Assembly (NCBI RefSeq): GCF_033439725.1
Contig: NW_026944384.1
Location: 6,572,001-6,636,000 of the forward strand
Direction: 5' to 3'
DNA length: 64,000 bases
From: Neurospora tetraspora
Lineage: Eukaryota > Ascomycota > Sordariomycetes > Sordariales > Sordariaceae
Each line of letters begins with the position of its first letter. Position 1 is the first letter of the stretch. Below the pieces are notes generated by a model, which did no database searches, was not told the DNA's origin, and worked only from the letters and a program-made list of their open reading frames with translations. Of the stretch, positions 9,055 through 19,201 are shown piece after piece. Made by a program: the position numbers and the translations under genes.

Positions 9055-10835
9055 TTAGGAAGGCAGAAAATATGGACGGCGTTGCTTATCCCTTTTCACC
9101 ATCCCATGGTTGTGAATGTCGAAACGATAAACGAAGCTGGTCGTTGACTCGTGAGGGAAGCCCGTCATGTACTTCTTGGGGTTTTGCTGTTCTCTCGGTT
9201 CCTGCGGTTTCACCAAGGCCGGCGTCGTCGTTATGCTCTTCCCCGATCTCGCCACTGTTTCGTCCAAGCCAATTGTGCTTGCGCTGTTGTCCAGACGACG
9301 TCTCTTGCTGCTGCTGCTGCTGCTGCTGCTGCTACATTCAGATTGGCGTTCGTCCTGTTCTTCAGATTCAGATTCAGAATCAGAGCTGAACAAAGAACTA
9401 GAATCCCTTCTCCTCTTCTTGTTCCATGTCGGCGGTTGAAACTCGTCCGAGTTTACCTTCGTCATCTCCTTAAGGCAGGCCATGATATACCTTACCCGAT
9501 CAATCCGGGTTCGCTTGTACTTGTAGAGCATGGCGGTAATGGCCGGCTTTGTCTTTTTCTGCCAGGTATCCTCACACGCTCCGAGGATGTTGTCGAGAAG
9601 GCCTTGGTCGAAGAGCTCCGGTTCTTCTTGCTCGGGTCGCTTGGGAGTGCTGGCTGTAGTGGTATATGTAGGGGGTGGTGCAGTAGCGGTGGGGTACTCC
9701 TCCTCCTCTTCGTACTCCTGCTCCTCCTCCTGCTCCTCCTCCTGCTCCTCCTCCTGCTCCTCCTCCTGCTCCTCTTCATCCTCATCCTCTTCATTCTCCT
9801 CCTCTTCGTCCTCCTCCGACTCCGGCTCCGGCTTCATGTTCGAATGGTTCAGGAAATCGGAAAAAGCACTCAAGTCTTCCTCGGGTTGATCGATGATGCC
9901 CCAAGCAGCATAGTTCCGGGGTCTTGGATGGTGAACAGAAGCTGTAGCTGTATATGCCGGGGGAGGGGAGCTCGTAAAGTCTACAAAATTGACCGAATGA
10001 CGAGTATGGGTCTTCGTAACCTCCGGCTCCTGTTCCGGTTTCGTATTCGCAGGATTGACGAACTTAGGAGAAGCGTAGATGTTTGGGTCGAGTTGGTTGA
10101 TGAGACCACAAGAAGCATCGTATTGTGGCCGAAACTCTGGGATAGAACGCGGAGGGGCTTGGTAGACGAGCCCTACTTCCTCGGTAGAGCTAGAGGAAGG
10201 TAAAGCTGTATATGTCGGCGGAGGGGAGCTCGTCAGGTCTACAGGAACTCGACTGAGTGACCGGTATGGCACTTCTCCTCCTCTGGCACCTGTGCTCGTT
10301 GCGGGGTCAAGAGATCGACGAACTCGGGAGAAGCGTAAGTGTTTGGGCCGAAGTCACTGAGAAGACTAAAGTCGTAGGGGTCTGGCTTGGGTTCGTTGAT
10401 AAAGAACCAATTCGGTTGTTGAGGCTGTGCCTGAGTCTGGAACTGACTCAGTCCGACTGAAGGCGCTGAGTAAACCGCAGGGCCCGGTTGAGGCATTACC
10501 GGCACCGGAGGGATCTGCTGCCACTGATGCTGCTGTTGAAGATGAGATTGGTTCAGCTGGGCATGGTCGATGAAACCAGGAGGGACATTGGAATTCGGAA
10601 TGAGGGCCTGGCCGTTGGTGTTCCATGCTTCGTTGATTGTCTGGGATTCCGCGGGATATTGTTGAAGGTTGCGGGGGAGGTTGAGGTAGAAGTTGCCGCC
10701 GGAATAGGGGTGCAAATTGTGTAGAGGTGTTTGGTTGTGATATATTTTCCCCGTCGCGGCGAACCTCTGGGCATTCGGCTGTGTTGAGAAAGCACCGGTG
10801 GCTGTTAGGCGCCTTGTAGGGGTGGGATACGACAT
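9055..10835 (-). CDS. PPxY-repeat, acidic, Ser-rich nuclear-type protein; frame break between repeats
   Basis: Two minus-strand frames overlap by 34 bases and clearly belong together. The first starts MSYPTPTRR (10835) and ends at 10239; the second covers 10272-9055. The protein is built of about four loose repeats: a D-rich block with FVN/FVD, KPEPE, HTxHSVxFVD, then SSPPPxYTA. Three PPxY motifs result (near 10210, 9960 and 9670), a known binding motif for WW domains such as those of Rsp5/Nedd4 ligases. A poly-Glu tract, a KKRRR basic cluster, Ser tracts with KRRR and a C-terminal FVYRFDIHNHG segment follow. Compared with the second repeat, the first holds two extra bases within about 10241-10248, which shifts the frame; this is a true frameshift or a sequence error. 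The function is unknown. Confidence 0.6.
9306..9333 (-). repeat. Trinucleotide repeat encoding a Ser tract
   Basis: About nine TGC triplets on the plus strand read as a run of AGC serine codons in the minus-strand gene. Confidence 0.75.
9721..9768 (-). repeat. 12-bp coding repeat (GAGGAGGAGCAG-like), 4 perfect copies
   Basis: Four identical 12-bp units encode EEEQ-type acidic repeats, flanked by further GAG/GAA codons. Such tracts change length easily. Confidence 0.8.
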
Positions 10836-10982
10836 GGTTGAGAAGCGAGGTGAGAGAAATTTGAGTTCGTAGTAGGTATGAAAGTTGTACAGATACACTA
10901 GCGATCGATGTTCAGAGAGAATCGAAGTTGCTTTGGATGATGAAGGAAGAAAGGGATATCGAGAGATGGACGGATATAGGTG

Positions 10983-10990
10983 CTTATATA
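10983..10990 (-). promoter_or_regulatory. TATA-like box of the 10835 gene
   Basis: TATATAAG lies on the minus strand about 150 bases before the MSYPTP start codon, a suitable distance for a fungal core promoter with a leader. Confidence 0.4.
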
Positions 10991-11229
10991 CCTTACCTGG
11001 AGAGGAAAAAAGATGTCCGATACTTGTCTTTCCAAGAAATCGTTCACGCCGCATGCACCGCGTGAGTTTTCAAGCATCATTTCCATCGACCGAGTTCTGG
11101 ATTGTATCACCATTCGGGTCTCGGACATGCGCCTTTGGACGTAAAGAGTCAGATAACATACATGCACTGCCCGGTTGGGAAGATGAATCTTGGGAACATC
11201 GGTATAGTTAATGCACTATCGCAAGCTCT

Positions 11230-12461
11230 CAGTTATATACCTTGGTTCCGTTAAAGCGATATTACAATGGCTGATCGCTATCGTAGTGCATTGCAGTGCC
11301 TATATACGTGCCGCGTGCTGCTGTAATATTATTGGTAATAATCGATATGGGTTTATTAACGTGGCTTAATTGTAGAGAAAACCTACCCACACACACCTCG
11401 AAACCTACATGTATACACCCTCTATACATAACCCTTACCCTAATAGCTCGTGCTAGCCTATAATATTTGTATTGAAAAGACTTATTTTACCCGCTAAATT
11501 TCGTATTTTTAATATACGTAATATTTCGTTAAAATTTCTCGATTTCTGAGGTCATGCAGACTTAGCGACTTTTGTACCCACGATATTGATCTACTGTAAT
11601 ACTAATAATATATATTTTAATTGTACATACCTCAATTATTTCTCTTTATATTTAGCTAATTAAATTATTTATAGATAGTATTGTACGCGCCGTTACCTGC
11701 AGATAGTATCGCTACTTTCGTATCTCGTTCCTCCTTTTACTATAATTTATAGGAGGTAGTTATATTATACGCCGCGTTCCCTCCTAGGGATACCGTTACC
11801 GACGTTTATTGTAATTTGATAGCCCTCTACTTTAAAAATCGCTTTGGTATTATAATTTAACATTCTTACAAATATAAGATTAAGAACCCCGATTATCCAA
11901 TATATAATACGACTATTCGTTATTTTTACTAATATAAATATACCTCGTATCGACCGCAACCTCGTACGAATCTTTAGAGTAAATAATAATAAATATTTAA
12001 AAAGATTATTCTAAATTATTTATTTTATACTATAATATTCGCGATTGCGGCGACCGATTGGCGATAAATTCTAATTGTAGTTAATAGTACTTATAATAGT
12101 TACTCGCTATTTAAATACTTTAATGCTTATTTTTTTTTACGGGAGAAAGTATTTTTTCTAGATTTAGAGGCGGCTAATTAGGTTAATATTCTATTCGAAA
12201 GAAGCGAGTTAATTATCCGATCTATCTACTTTTTAATTAAAGACCGGTACCTGTACTTTTTTATTACGTGTAAAGACTTCGATAATATACGATTACGATT
12301 TAAGTAGTTATTTCGAACGGGATATTAGGATATATAGGTATTTGTAAGGATATTAAAAAACCACGAAACTATTGCGTGTTATTATATTAATTGGGAGGAC
12401 GATAAAAAGATTATATTATCAAACGCCTTTTAATTAATAAGTCGATAATATAAAATATAGA
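11230..12461. mobile_element. AT-rich, RIP-type decayed repeat DNA, family unknown
   Basis: Composition shifts sharply to AT- and TA-rich DNA without long frames, as in RIP-altered transposons. I could not assign a family. Whether it belongs to the adjacent Ty3-type relic or is another element is unclear. Confidence 0.5.
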
Positions 12462-12734
12462 TGCGGAGTATCATGGGGCGAGAGGGCACCGTTGGGGGTG
12501 GGGTAAGATATGCGTTATTATACAAAGGAGAGAAAGGGAAGTGTACGTGGAGGATTAGCTATGTAGGCGAGAGCCCAAGTAGGCTAGTCCGTACGTACGT
12601 ATATAAGGCTGTACGTAATTAGAATATATAATTAGTAAGTAAATATATAGTTTTGGGCTATAGTACTAGCTTTAGTATAGTATATATATAATTAATACAG
12701 TACAGCTACATTATAAGCTAGCCCTATAATACTA
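12462..12734 (-). repeat. Probable LTR of the Ty3-type fossil
   Basis: A block of about 273 bases with patchy GC-rich segments. It sits at the expected 3' end of the relic, adjacent to a minus-strand purine tract at about 12,735-12,745. No second copy is present in the window to confirm it. Confidence 0.4.
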
Positions 12735-14579
12735 TCCTCTCTTAAAAGAAGCTTATAGAATTGAAAAATCTATATATATGCGTAATAATAGACTTATCCC
12801 TTTATATTATTCTATTATAATCTACAAACTACGTCGGGGGTAATTTTCCTAACTATATATTTATTAAACGTCGTACAATTCTTCCGAATACTAAATATAA
12901 TTTGTCTTCTACCTCTTTACTAATTATTATATCTATTTCGATTACTAAACCGAATCCGGGAGTAGCTTTGTTATATCGATAACCGAGGCGGTTTCTTATT
13001 AGAGGCGGGCAGAACGGCGCCGCAAAGGTTCTGGGGTAAGCCTGGAAGCGGAGGCGGGAACTAAGGGGTCGGGAACGGTTAGAAAATTAGATACGAGGCG
13101 GTAGAAGAAGTTTTAAACTTTTAGAAGGATTAATTTTTCCGGGTTCTTACGGTAGAATTATTGCAAGTAATGTTTATAATCGATAATATTACTTATAGGC
13201 TCCTAAGTTAATTTCCTAGTTTTTTACTTAATATAATAATATTAAGATAAATTACTACCTAATTAAATGTAATTAATAAACCTTTCGAACGCCTATTCTT
13301 TATATTCCTCCTAATTATCTGTACGGATTATAACCCGACTATTATTTATTTAGATAATTAATAACGTATTTTATCCTAGCAAGCCTTTACCGGACTATAA
13401 TTGTATTATATAGATGTAGAAAATTAGTAAATATTTTATATTAATTGGTAAAGCGAATTAAATAATATAAAATTTAATTTAAATAATTTTGAATAGACTT
13501 TCCTATTAAGGTAAAAGTTTTACGTAGGGGCGGCCGTTAGCGAAGTTTATTATATTTAGTAAAACTATATTACTGGGTCGGTATTTAGGGGAGTCGATAT
13601 ATTTTTTATTAATATTATCTTTATATCGCTCTTAGGTATGGTGAATTTACTAGATTACGAAATCCTAAATTTTATAGAAACGGTCCATTAATTTAGAAGC
13701 CTTATAATATTTTTTTAATTAGACCGGTAATAGATTAGGGGGAGGTAGCGTACGGCGTTCTATATTTATACAAAGGTAATAATTATAATTAGCGAAGAAG
13801 GGAGAGACGCTTATTAATAACAATATAGTATTATTATTAACGAATTCTATAATTATTAATTATTTCGCCTAGTCTGTTTATACCTAATCGATATAAAGCG
13901 ATAGGAATTATTCTATTTCTACGTTAATCCTTTCAATTTAAGCGTTAGTCTAAGGGTAGAAAATAGAAATTAATTTATAAATAATAAATAATTTCTTATA
14001 AAGGGTAGATTAGAAGTGTAATACGAATTGGGTACCCCTATTGGATAGGACGCTATCTAATAGATTATAAATCGAATAAATATAGTTAATGAAACGGTTT
14101 GCAAATTCCTCCGCTTCTAAAGGTATAGTTAGGATATAATATAATATTTTGATTAAATAGTCGACGATAATCGTAATATATTTAAAAGTTTGGCTAAAGT
14201 AAATATTTTTTAATAGCGGAGTAACACAATCGATTGTAATAGCCTCCTATAGTATTAAAAATATAGTTACGGCTTTAAAATAATTAGCGGAACCCTAATT
14301 TACTAATTTAATCTTTATATACGGGAGATAGCCTTTATAAAAAATCCTTATATTATTATATATACCTTCCTAATAGAACTTTTATTATAGGAATTCATAA
14401 ATAGCGTTGCGGCTAGGGTGGCCCGCGTTTGGAGAATTATATTAGTAATTGATTAATTAGAACTATAGTTCTTTATTGTTAGGGTCGATAATAATTTTAT
14501 TCCACTATTTCGTAATACCGTTAATAATATAATACTTTAAAAAAGCGTAATAAAAATTTTTTTTAATAGTTACCGGTTA
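12462..14579 (-). mobile_element. Ty3-type LTR retrotransposon fossil, 5'-truncated
   Basis: On the minus strand the zinc-binding and catalytic-core regions of a Ty3-type integrase are recognisable at roughly 13.7-14.45 kb. A probable 3' LTR lies at about 12,462-12,734, next to a purine-rich tract. Gag, reverse transcriptase and the 5' LTR are missing from the window, because the relic stops at 14,579 beside a host stop codon. It is thoroughly broken, with very many breaks of RIP type, so it is old or was mutated heavily soon after insertion. Confidence 0.65.
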
Positions 14580-15284
14580 TTAGCGCATGTCCAAGGAAAC
14601 TGGCCTCGCACTGTGGCTGCCATTACCGTCGGCCTGGGCATTGGCACTAGTGCTGGTCGCGGGAACGGCAGGCTGAGCGAAAGTGGGAGTTCCGGCTCCA
14701 GTATGCACGTGGACAACAGCCGGACCGTTGAGCGCGAACTCATGGCTCTTGTTGCCTTCATGATTGTAGACTGTGGCTGTGTAGCCTGTGTTAGCCAAGT
14801 AGCTGACGACTTTGAAGGTGGTCTCATGGGCATCCTCGGCCTTGACGCGCTTGCTGGCGTTCGAAGCATCACCGTTATTGCCATCCTGGTTCATGGCATC
14901 GGCGGGGCGTTTGGTGTTGTTGGTGTTGGCGTTGGCGGCGTTGACGGTATTGACGGCATTGTTGACGATGGCAGCGTTACCCTTGACCATGGCGTTGCTG
15001 TTGACCAAGGCAGTGCTGTTGACATTGGCGGCGTTGACAGCGTTGTTGGCGTTGTTGGCGTTGGCGGGGCTCTTGTTGTCCTCGAGTACCTTGACGAAGT
15101 GAACATGCCAATCTGCACCATTGACACTGTTCGTGAGTTTCTGGTACATCGTGGCAAAGTTGTTCAAGGCGGTGGTCAGCTCGGCCTCTCGCTTTTTGCG
15201 GGTTTTAGGCTCACAATCTGCCACAAGCTTCGCCGCGAAGCTTCTGGCCGACCTGACGTTGTTTCTGGTACCGAGTCCGGGCAT
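14580..15284 (-). CDS. Two-module NLS-linker family protein, Asn/Ala-rich (234 aa)
   Basis: The frame starts MPGLGTRNN at 15284; the longer upstream extension looks like untranslated leader. Residues 1-70 are the N-terminal helical module with LNNFATMYQKL and the core WHVHFVKVL. A low-complexity Asn/Ala/Val segment follows (about 75-125), then KRPADA and KRVKAE, a bipartite NLS that closely matches that of the 18527 member. The C-terminal module then runs TTFKV to EFALNGPAVVHV, with an Ala/Thr-rich tail ending VSLDMR. The stop codon at 14580-14582 directly touches the decayed retroelement, so the original 3' UTR is gone and the tail itself could be altered. Nuclear location is inferred; function unknown. 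Confidence 0.7.
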   Translation of the reverse strand: MPGLGTRNNVRSARSFAAKLVADCEPKTRKKREAELTTALNNFATMYQKLTNSVNGADWHVHFVKVLEDNKSPANANNANNAVNAANVNSTALVNSNAMVKGNAAIVNNAVNTVNAANANTNNTKRPADAMNQDGNNGDASNASKRVKAEDAHETTFKVVSYLANTGYTATVYNHEGNKSHEFALNGPAVVHVHTGAGTPTFAQPAVPATSTSANAQADGNGSHSARPVSLDMR

Positions 15285-16024
15285 CTTGCTTGCGTGATGA
15301 TACCGACAGATGGTTTGGCTTCTAAGAGAGTGTCGACGGTAGACCCAGAAGTGGTGTTGACGAGGCTGTGTACTCTGGGCCCAGAATGAAAGCAGGAAGA
15401 AGTTCATCTTGGGCTTTTTGTATCGGCTGTAGAATATTCGACGCTACAGGTTACGTGGGGAAATGTCCTAGTGAAGATTGCGTGGAGGTTTGGCTCGAGA
15501 GGGCACAGATATGACTTTCGCCACAAGGCCTTGCACTCGAGAAAACCTCTTCCTGTCATCCCATGTTGGTAGGCCAATCAAACCCAAAAAAACGCCTTCA
15601 TCCCCAGCACGACCGGGAGACGCATCGTGTGAAGTCGAGCAACAAGGCAGTCAGGCGGTGTACAACAGCCCTTAACTCGTCAAAAGCCACGTGGAAGGTT
15701 CCGCCGGCCTCCTGTTGAGCATTAGCAGAGGAAGATAAGGAGGAGGGACCTGGAAGCCTACATATATAGCATCTTGTCGATATGAACAGAATTTCAGTGA
15801 ATGACGGGGAACACCCAGCACGAACGCAGCAAAGCCGTCGGATCTTTCAATTCTCTATTGCTTCCCGACAAAAGAACATGCATACACGCTACCAACAACT
15901 CAGTTTTGCCGAGTGTCCACCAGCCTTGGCCCTTTGATACCCCTATTCACCATCACCCCTATCCAGCAATGCTGCCTCGGGGGATTTTCGCCGAAGATAC
16001 CCCTAGTTTGCGCGTCTACGTCCA
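15285..16024. other. Intergenic, no gene seen
   Basis: This holds the promoter and leader of the 15284 gene, with a CTATATATGTAGG-type TATA string on the minus strand near 15758-15770, and the region beyond the 3'-UTR intron of the 16880 gene. Frames here are short and unlike real genes. Confidence 0.4.
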
Positions 16025-16133
16025 CTAGATTTCCAGGAAGGTCATTGTCAGTTGACGTTATACTGGAACATTCCAAGCTGAAGGCGTTGATAGTCGGTTA
16101 AGTGTAGTGGTATGCTCTTCAAGAAGAACTCAC
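16025..16133 (-). other. 3'-UTR intron of the 16880 gene
   Basis: On the minus strand it begins GTGAGTTCTTC exactly 60 bases after the stop codon, has an AACTGACAATG branch region and ends AAATCTAG. It is 109 nt long and resembles introns in the same position after the 18527 and 19786 genes. Confidence 0.55.
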
Positions 16134-16193
16134 CAGGGGCAGATATTCCCTCCAAAGGTGAAGAGTGCCCGGTTATACCCTAGAGGTATCTAC

Positions 16194-16880
16194 CTAGGCT
16201 TGAGCAGCTGGCATCGCATTACCAGCACTATCGGGCCCATTGGCTGGGATATCAGCACCAGGCGCGGCGGGCCGAGCGGCCAAAACGAGAGCCTGAGCGT
16301 GGGCGTGGGCGTGGGCGTGAGCGTGAGCGAGGGCGGGAGTGAGGGCGGGAGTGCAGGCGGCAGTACATGTAGTTGCAGTCTGGACCAAGACTGTAGCCGG
16401 GCCGCTCAGCAGGAACTCGAGTGTTCCATCTTCAACGATGCGAGCTTTGTAGTCGCCTTGGGTATCGACTTTGAAGGTAGTGTCGGTGGTACAGGTATCG
16501 ACAGGCTTGCTGGCTGTCGGAGTGTTGGCATCGGCAGCGTTGGCGTTGAGGGGTGCGGTGGCTTCGGCTGGCGGGTTGATCCCCTCAAGTCTTGCAATCG
16601 CTTTGCGTAACTCTTCGATGCTATAAATAGCTTGGTAGTCAGGTAACTCCCTCAGAACCCTTTTGAGAGCTGCGGCGAAGTAATCACGCCACGCCATACT
16701 GTAGATATTGTTATCCCAGGGGGAAGGGATTCGCTTGTCGTACTCTTCGGCAAGGTCTTTAAGGACCTCCCTCAATTTACCGTCTGGGGATATCTCGGTA
16801 GAGTTGTCCATAAGACATCTCGACCATCTTTGGGCCGCCGCTTGTCTTCTCTTATCCGTATAGGTATTTTGGGACATCAT
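16194..16880 (-). CDS. Two-module family protein lacking the basic linker (228 aa)
   Basis: The start is one of two adjacent ATGs (16880 or 16877), read MMSQNTYTDKRR. The N-terminal module contains LREVLKDLAEEY, WRDYFAAALKRVLRELP and LRKAIARLEG, lining up with the 18527 and 19786 members. The linker is Ala/Pro/Thr-rich and, unlike in the paralogs, has no KRxK cluster, so nuclear import by that route is doubtful. The C-terminal module runs TTFKV to EFLLSGPATVLV. The tail has an Ala-His dipeptide run from a hexanucleotide repeat (about 16300-16330). An intron lies 60 bases after the stop. A TATATAGG box occurs near 17052. Function unknown. Confidence 0.7.
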   Translation of the reverse strand: MMSQNTYTDKRRQAAAQRWSRCLMDNSTEISPDGKLREVLKDLAEEYDKRIPSPWDNNIYSMAWRDYFAAALKRVLRELPDYQAIYSIEELRKAIARLEGINPPAEATAPLNANAADANTPTASKPVDTCTTDTTFKVDTQGDYKARIVEDGTLEFLLSGPATVLVQTATTCTAACTPALTPALAHAHAHAHAHAQALVLAARPAAPGADIPANGPDSAGNAMPAAQA

Positions 16881-17632
16881 GATGATTGCCTGTGACGCTG
16901 GTTGAGCTGGTAATTGTTGCAGATGGTTATGCGGAGATACTAGACGGAGGTGCGACCACTGGTTATTGGAGGTAGAGAGGGGAGTCAACGACGAAGAAAG
17001 CTTGGTGTTGTAGAAGTAATACAAGAGGAGAAACGGAAGAGAACCAGGGCAGCCTATATACTGGACAGGAGTGCCGGTGGAGTTGTTGCTGTATGGAAGA
17101 CAACGGAGGGGAGTAAAGAGAAGCTGTCCCATGGCACTGTTTGTAGTCTTTACTCAACGGGATGGTACATACAAGTTATTCCTTTCTTTTCTTGTCAAGA
17201 CCTATATGCAAGCGTCCTGTTGCTCTATTCTGGCTGCCTCTCACATGAAGCCATGGAACGTCCGCGAGAGCATGGGTATGCTCAAAAGCCTTGCCTGCAA
17301 AGCGCCTTTCATATCCTCTCACCGCCATCCAAGGAAAGCGCCGAGGTACCTTAGACTTCTCCAGTGATCTAGTAGGCCCCTTAGAATCTTCCGGGACATT
17401 GTCTGTTGATTCGTTTGGGCAAGAATGAAGAAAGAAACAGATCGGGACATCAAGTACACGTTCATGCACAGGAGAAGCAAATCCCATTCGCCGTCAAAGC
17501 GGTCAACGGTCAGCATGAAGGAGAATGGCACGAAGTACTTTCGATCATCTGCAGTCCCTCCATCTATCCCACGAATGATCCATCAGCTGCGACGGAAGCA
17601 ACGTCGTTTCCCGCCCCCTTCAAAAGGCTTGC
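16881..17632. other. Intergenic, promoter of the 16880 gene
   Basis: Between the 16880 start and the 3' part of the 18527 transcript. It contains a minus-strand TATATAGG near 17052-17059. Overlapping frames in both directions do not look coding. Confidence 0.4.
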
Positions 17633-17759
17633 CTAGATGCCGCCGAGAAAGACCGATGTCAGTGCCCTGGTGTTCCAATTGACATGGCTGATCCCTAGGC
17701 TGGGAAGTGGCGGAGAAGGTGCGTGGTAGGGAATCGAAAGTTCCAGAGGAGTTACTCAC
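17633..17759 (-). other. 3'-UTR intron of the 18527 gene
   Basis: On the minus strand it begins GTGAGTAACTCCTC 150 bases after the stop, carries CACTGACATCGGTCTT and ends CATCTAG. It is 127 nt long. A diverged copy of the donor-side sequence occurs again at about 17835-17880. Confidence 0.55.
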
Positions 17760-17909
17760 CAGACGTTCCTTCCTGCTCGCCTGGACGCCGAAGAAGATTG
17801 GTTTCAGCGTCTGAAACGAACGTATGGAAGGTGGAAGGGAGTAGAATTTTCCAGAGGGATAACCAGACGCTCCTTCCCTTCTTTGAAGTTGGACAGCAGA
17901 CCGCGCTCG

Positions 17910-18527
17910 TCAATTGTCACTGTCGTCGGACTTGACAACGGCAGCAGCAGCAGCCATCTCGACCCGGACCGTCGCAGGGGTGCTGGAGCTGAACTCGGCG
18001 CTGGGGATGTCGCCCTCGAAGACGCGAACGGTGTAAGGGCTTCTGGCGTAAACCGTGAAGCTCGTTGTCTGTGCTTCGGTTTTGACGCGCTTGTTCTTAT
18101 TCGGGGTTTTTATATCGTCTTGAGCATCGGCAGGCGCAGGGCGCTTCTTCTTGTTGCTCCCATCTCTGACATCAACCGGTGAGGCGGGCGACACCGGTGA
18201 CGCTGGACTCCCTTTCGCTTCATCGCCATCGACAACATGGGGAACCGCTTTGCGCAGATCATTAGTGGTGGCCGGCAACTCCTTCAAAAGCTTGTAAAGC
18301 GACTCAACAAAGTGGTTGTGCCACAGTCTACTTGGCTCGTCGACCGTCTCCCCACTACTGTCCTTGAGTGAGAGTTCGAAGTATTTGGCGGCAAAATCTT
18401 TGAGAACGTCGGAGAGCTCCCACTTCCAGTCGGGGTCGTCGGCCGGCCAGGTGTCTTTGTTGATGATTTCCCGTAGGTTGGCTACGGCCTGTGTCCGTGA
18501 GGCCACGCCTTGTCGGGGTCGCGACAT
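17910..18527 (-). CDS. Two-module NLS-linker family protein (205 aa)
   Basis: The start is MSRPRQGVAS at 18527. The N-terminal module has LSDVLKDFAAKYFEL, LWHNHFVESLYKLLKELP and LRKAV, the clearest version of the family helical core. A short SPASPVSPASPV repeat leads to KKKRPAPADAQDD and NKNKRVKTE, a bipartite nuclear signal shared almost word for word with the 15284 member. The C-terminal module runs TSFTVYARSPYTVRVF to STPATVRVEMA and ends in a short Ala run and acidic DDSDN. No catalytic motif is visible. The same orientation and close spacing with the 16880 and 19786 genes indicate a tandem array. Function unknown. Confidence 0.75.
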   Translation of the reverse strand: MSRPRQGVASRTQAVANLREIINKDTWPADDPDWKWELSDVLKDFAAKYFELSLKDSSGETVDEPSRLWHNHFVESLYKLLKELPATTNDLRKAVPHVVDGDEAKGSPASPVSPASPVDVRDGSNKKKRPAPADAQDDIKTPNKNKRVKTEAQTTSFTVYARSPYTVRVFEGDIPSAEFSSSTPATVRVEMAAAAAVVKSDDSDN

Positions 18528-19035
18528 GTTGACTACCGGGGAGGTTGTTTGATGGGGCAGAAAAGGAAGAACGCCTTTGAATGGCGCAGCTTTGTGGCAG
18601 CGAGTGTTGTAGTGAGCAGACCCTTGAAAGGTTGTTAACGCGCTGAGGTCAAGAAAGACGGAGAACGAGAGATTGTCAACGGGCTTCCCTTTCAACTGGT
18701 CAACTGACAGGTACTGTAACGCGCTTCAAAGAAGGCTGGGAGTCAAGGTCCCACGGCCCAGGCGACAGGTAGTAATCCACGTTGTCTTTGACTGTATGCC
18801 TGCGAAAATATTTCTTCCAAGTTCGTAACTCGTTCCATGTAATGTCCATGATCCTCCCCTGACCTCCCCCTCAAAACCTCACGAGCTCGACAGCATGGTA
18901 AATCTTCAACACATGGATAGTGGGTTCTTGCCCCTCCTTGTTTTCTCGCAAAGTAGCCAGCAATCTCTCCTGGTATTATTGCCTTTGGCCCTCGCTGGCC
19001 TATGTATCCTCCGGTGCCGAAGATCGTTTGCGTTC
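18528..19035. other. Intergenic, promoter of the 18527 gene
   Basis: No coding frame of note. It joins the 18527 leader to the 3' end of the 19786 transcript. Confidence 0.4.
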
Positions 19036-19141
19036 CTGCATGTTCTCAAAGAAGATCGATGTTAGTTGGTGTTATGGATACGCTGCGGAGGGAGGTGGCC
19101 AAGAAGATGTTGCTAATGCAGTTTTAGGAGGAGTAACTCAC
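19036..19141 (-). other. 3'-UTR intron of the 19786 gene
   Basis: On the minus strand it begins GTGAGTTACTCCTCC exactly 60 bases after the stop, carries AACTAACATCGATCTTC and ends ACATGCAG. It is 106 nt long. Donor and branch regions closely match those after the 18527 gene. Confidence 0.55.
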
Positions 19142-19201
19142 GAGGGAAAGTGCTCCTTCCAGCACTAGGGGATAGCTAGGCTGTGCCTGCTGGCTCTGCG
19201 C

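Noticed and set aside
9151-10203. Long plus-strand frame of 350 codons with a poly-Leu run
   Set aside because: It is the antisense shadow of the poly-Glu/PPxY gene; the Leu run is just the reverse of GAG/CAG codons.
14613-15389. Plus-strand Gly/Val-rich frame of 258 codons
   Set aside because: Mirror of the Asn/Ala repeats of the minus-strand family gene; no family similarity.
16194-17132. Longer N-terminus for the 16880 family gene starting at 17132
   Set aside because: The extension runs through the TATA box and has no similarity to paralog N-termini; the MMSQN start aligns with the family.
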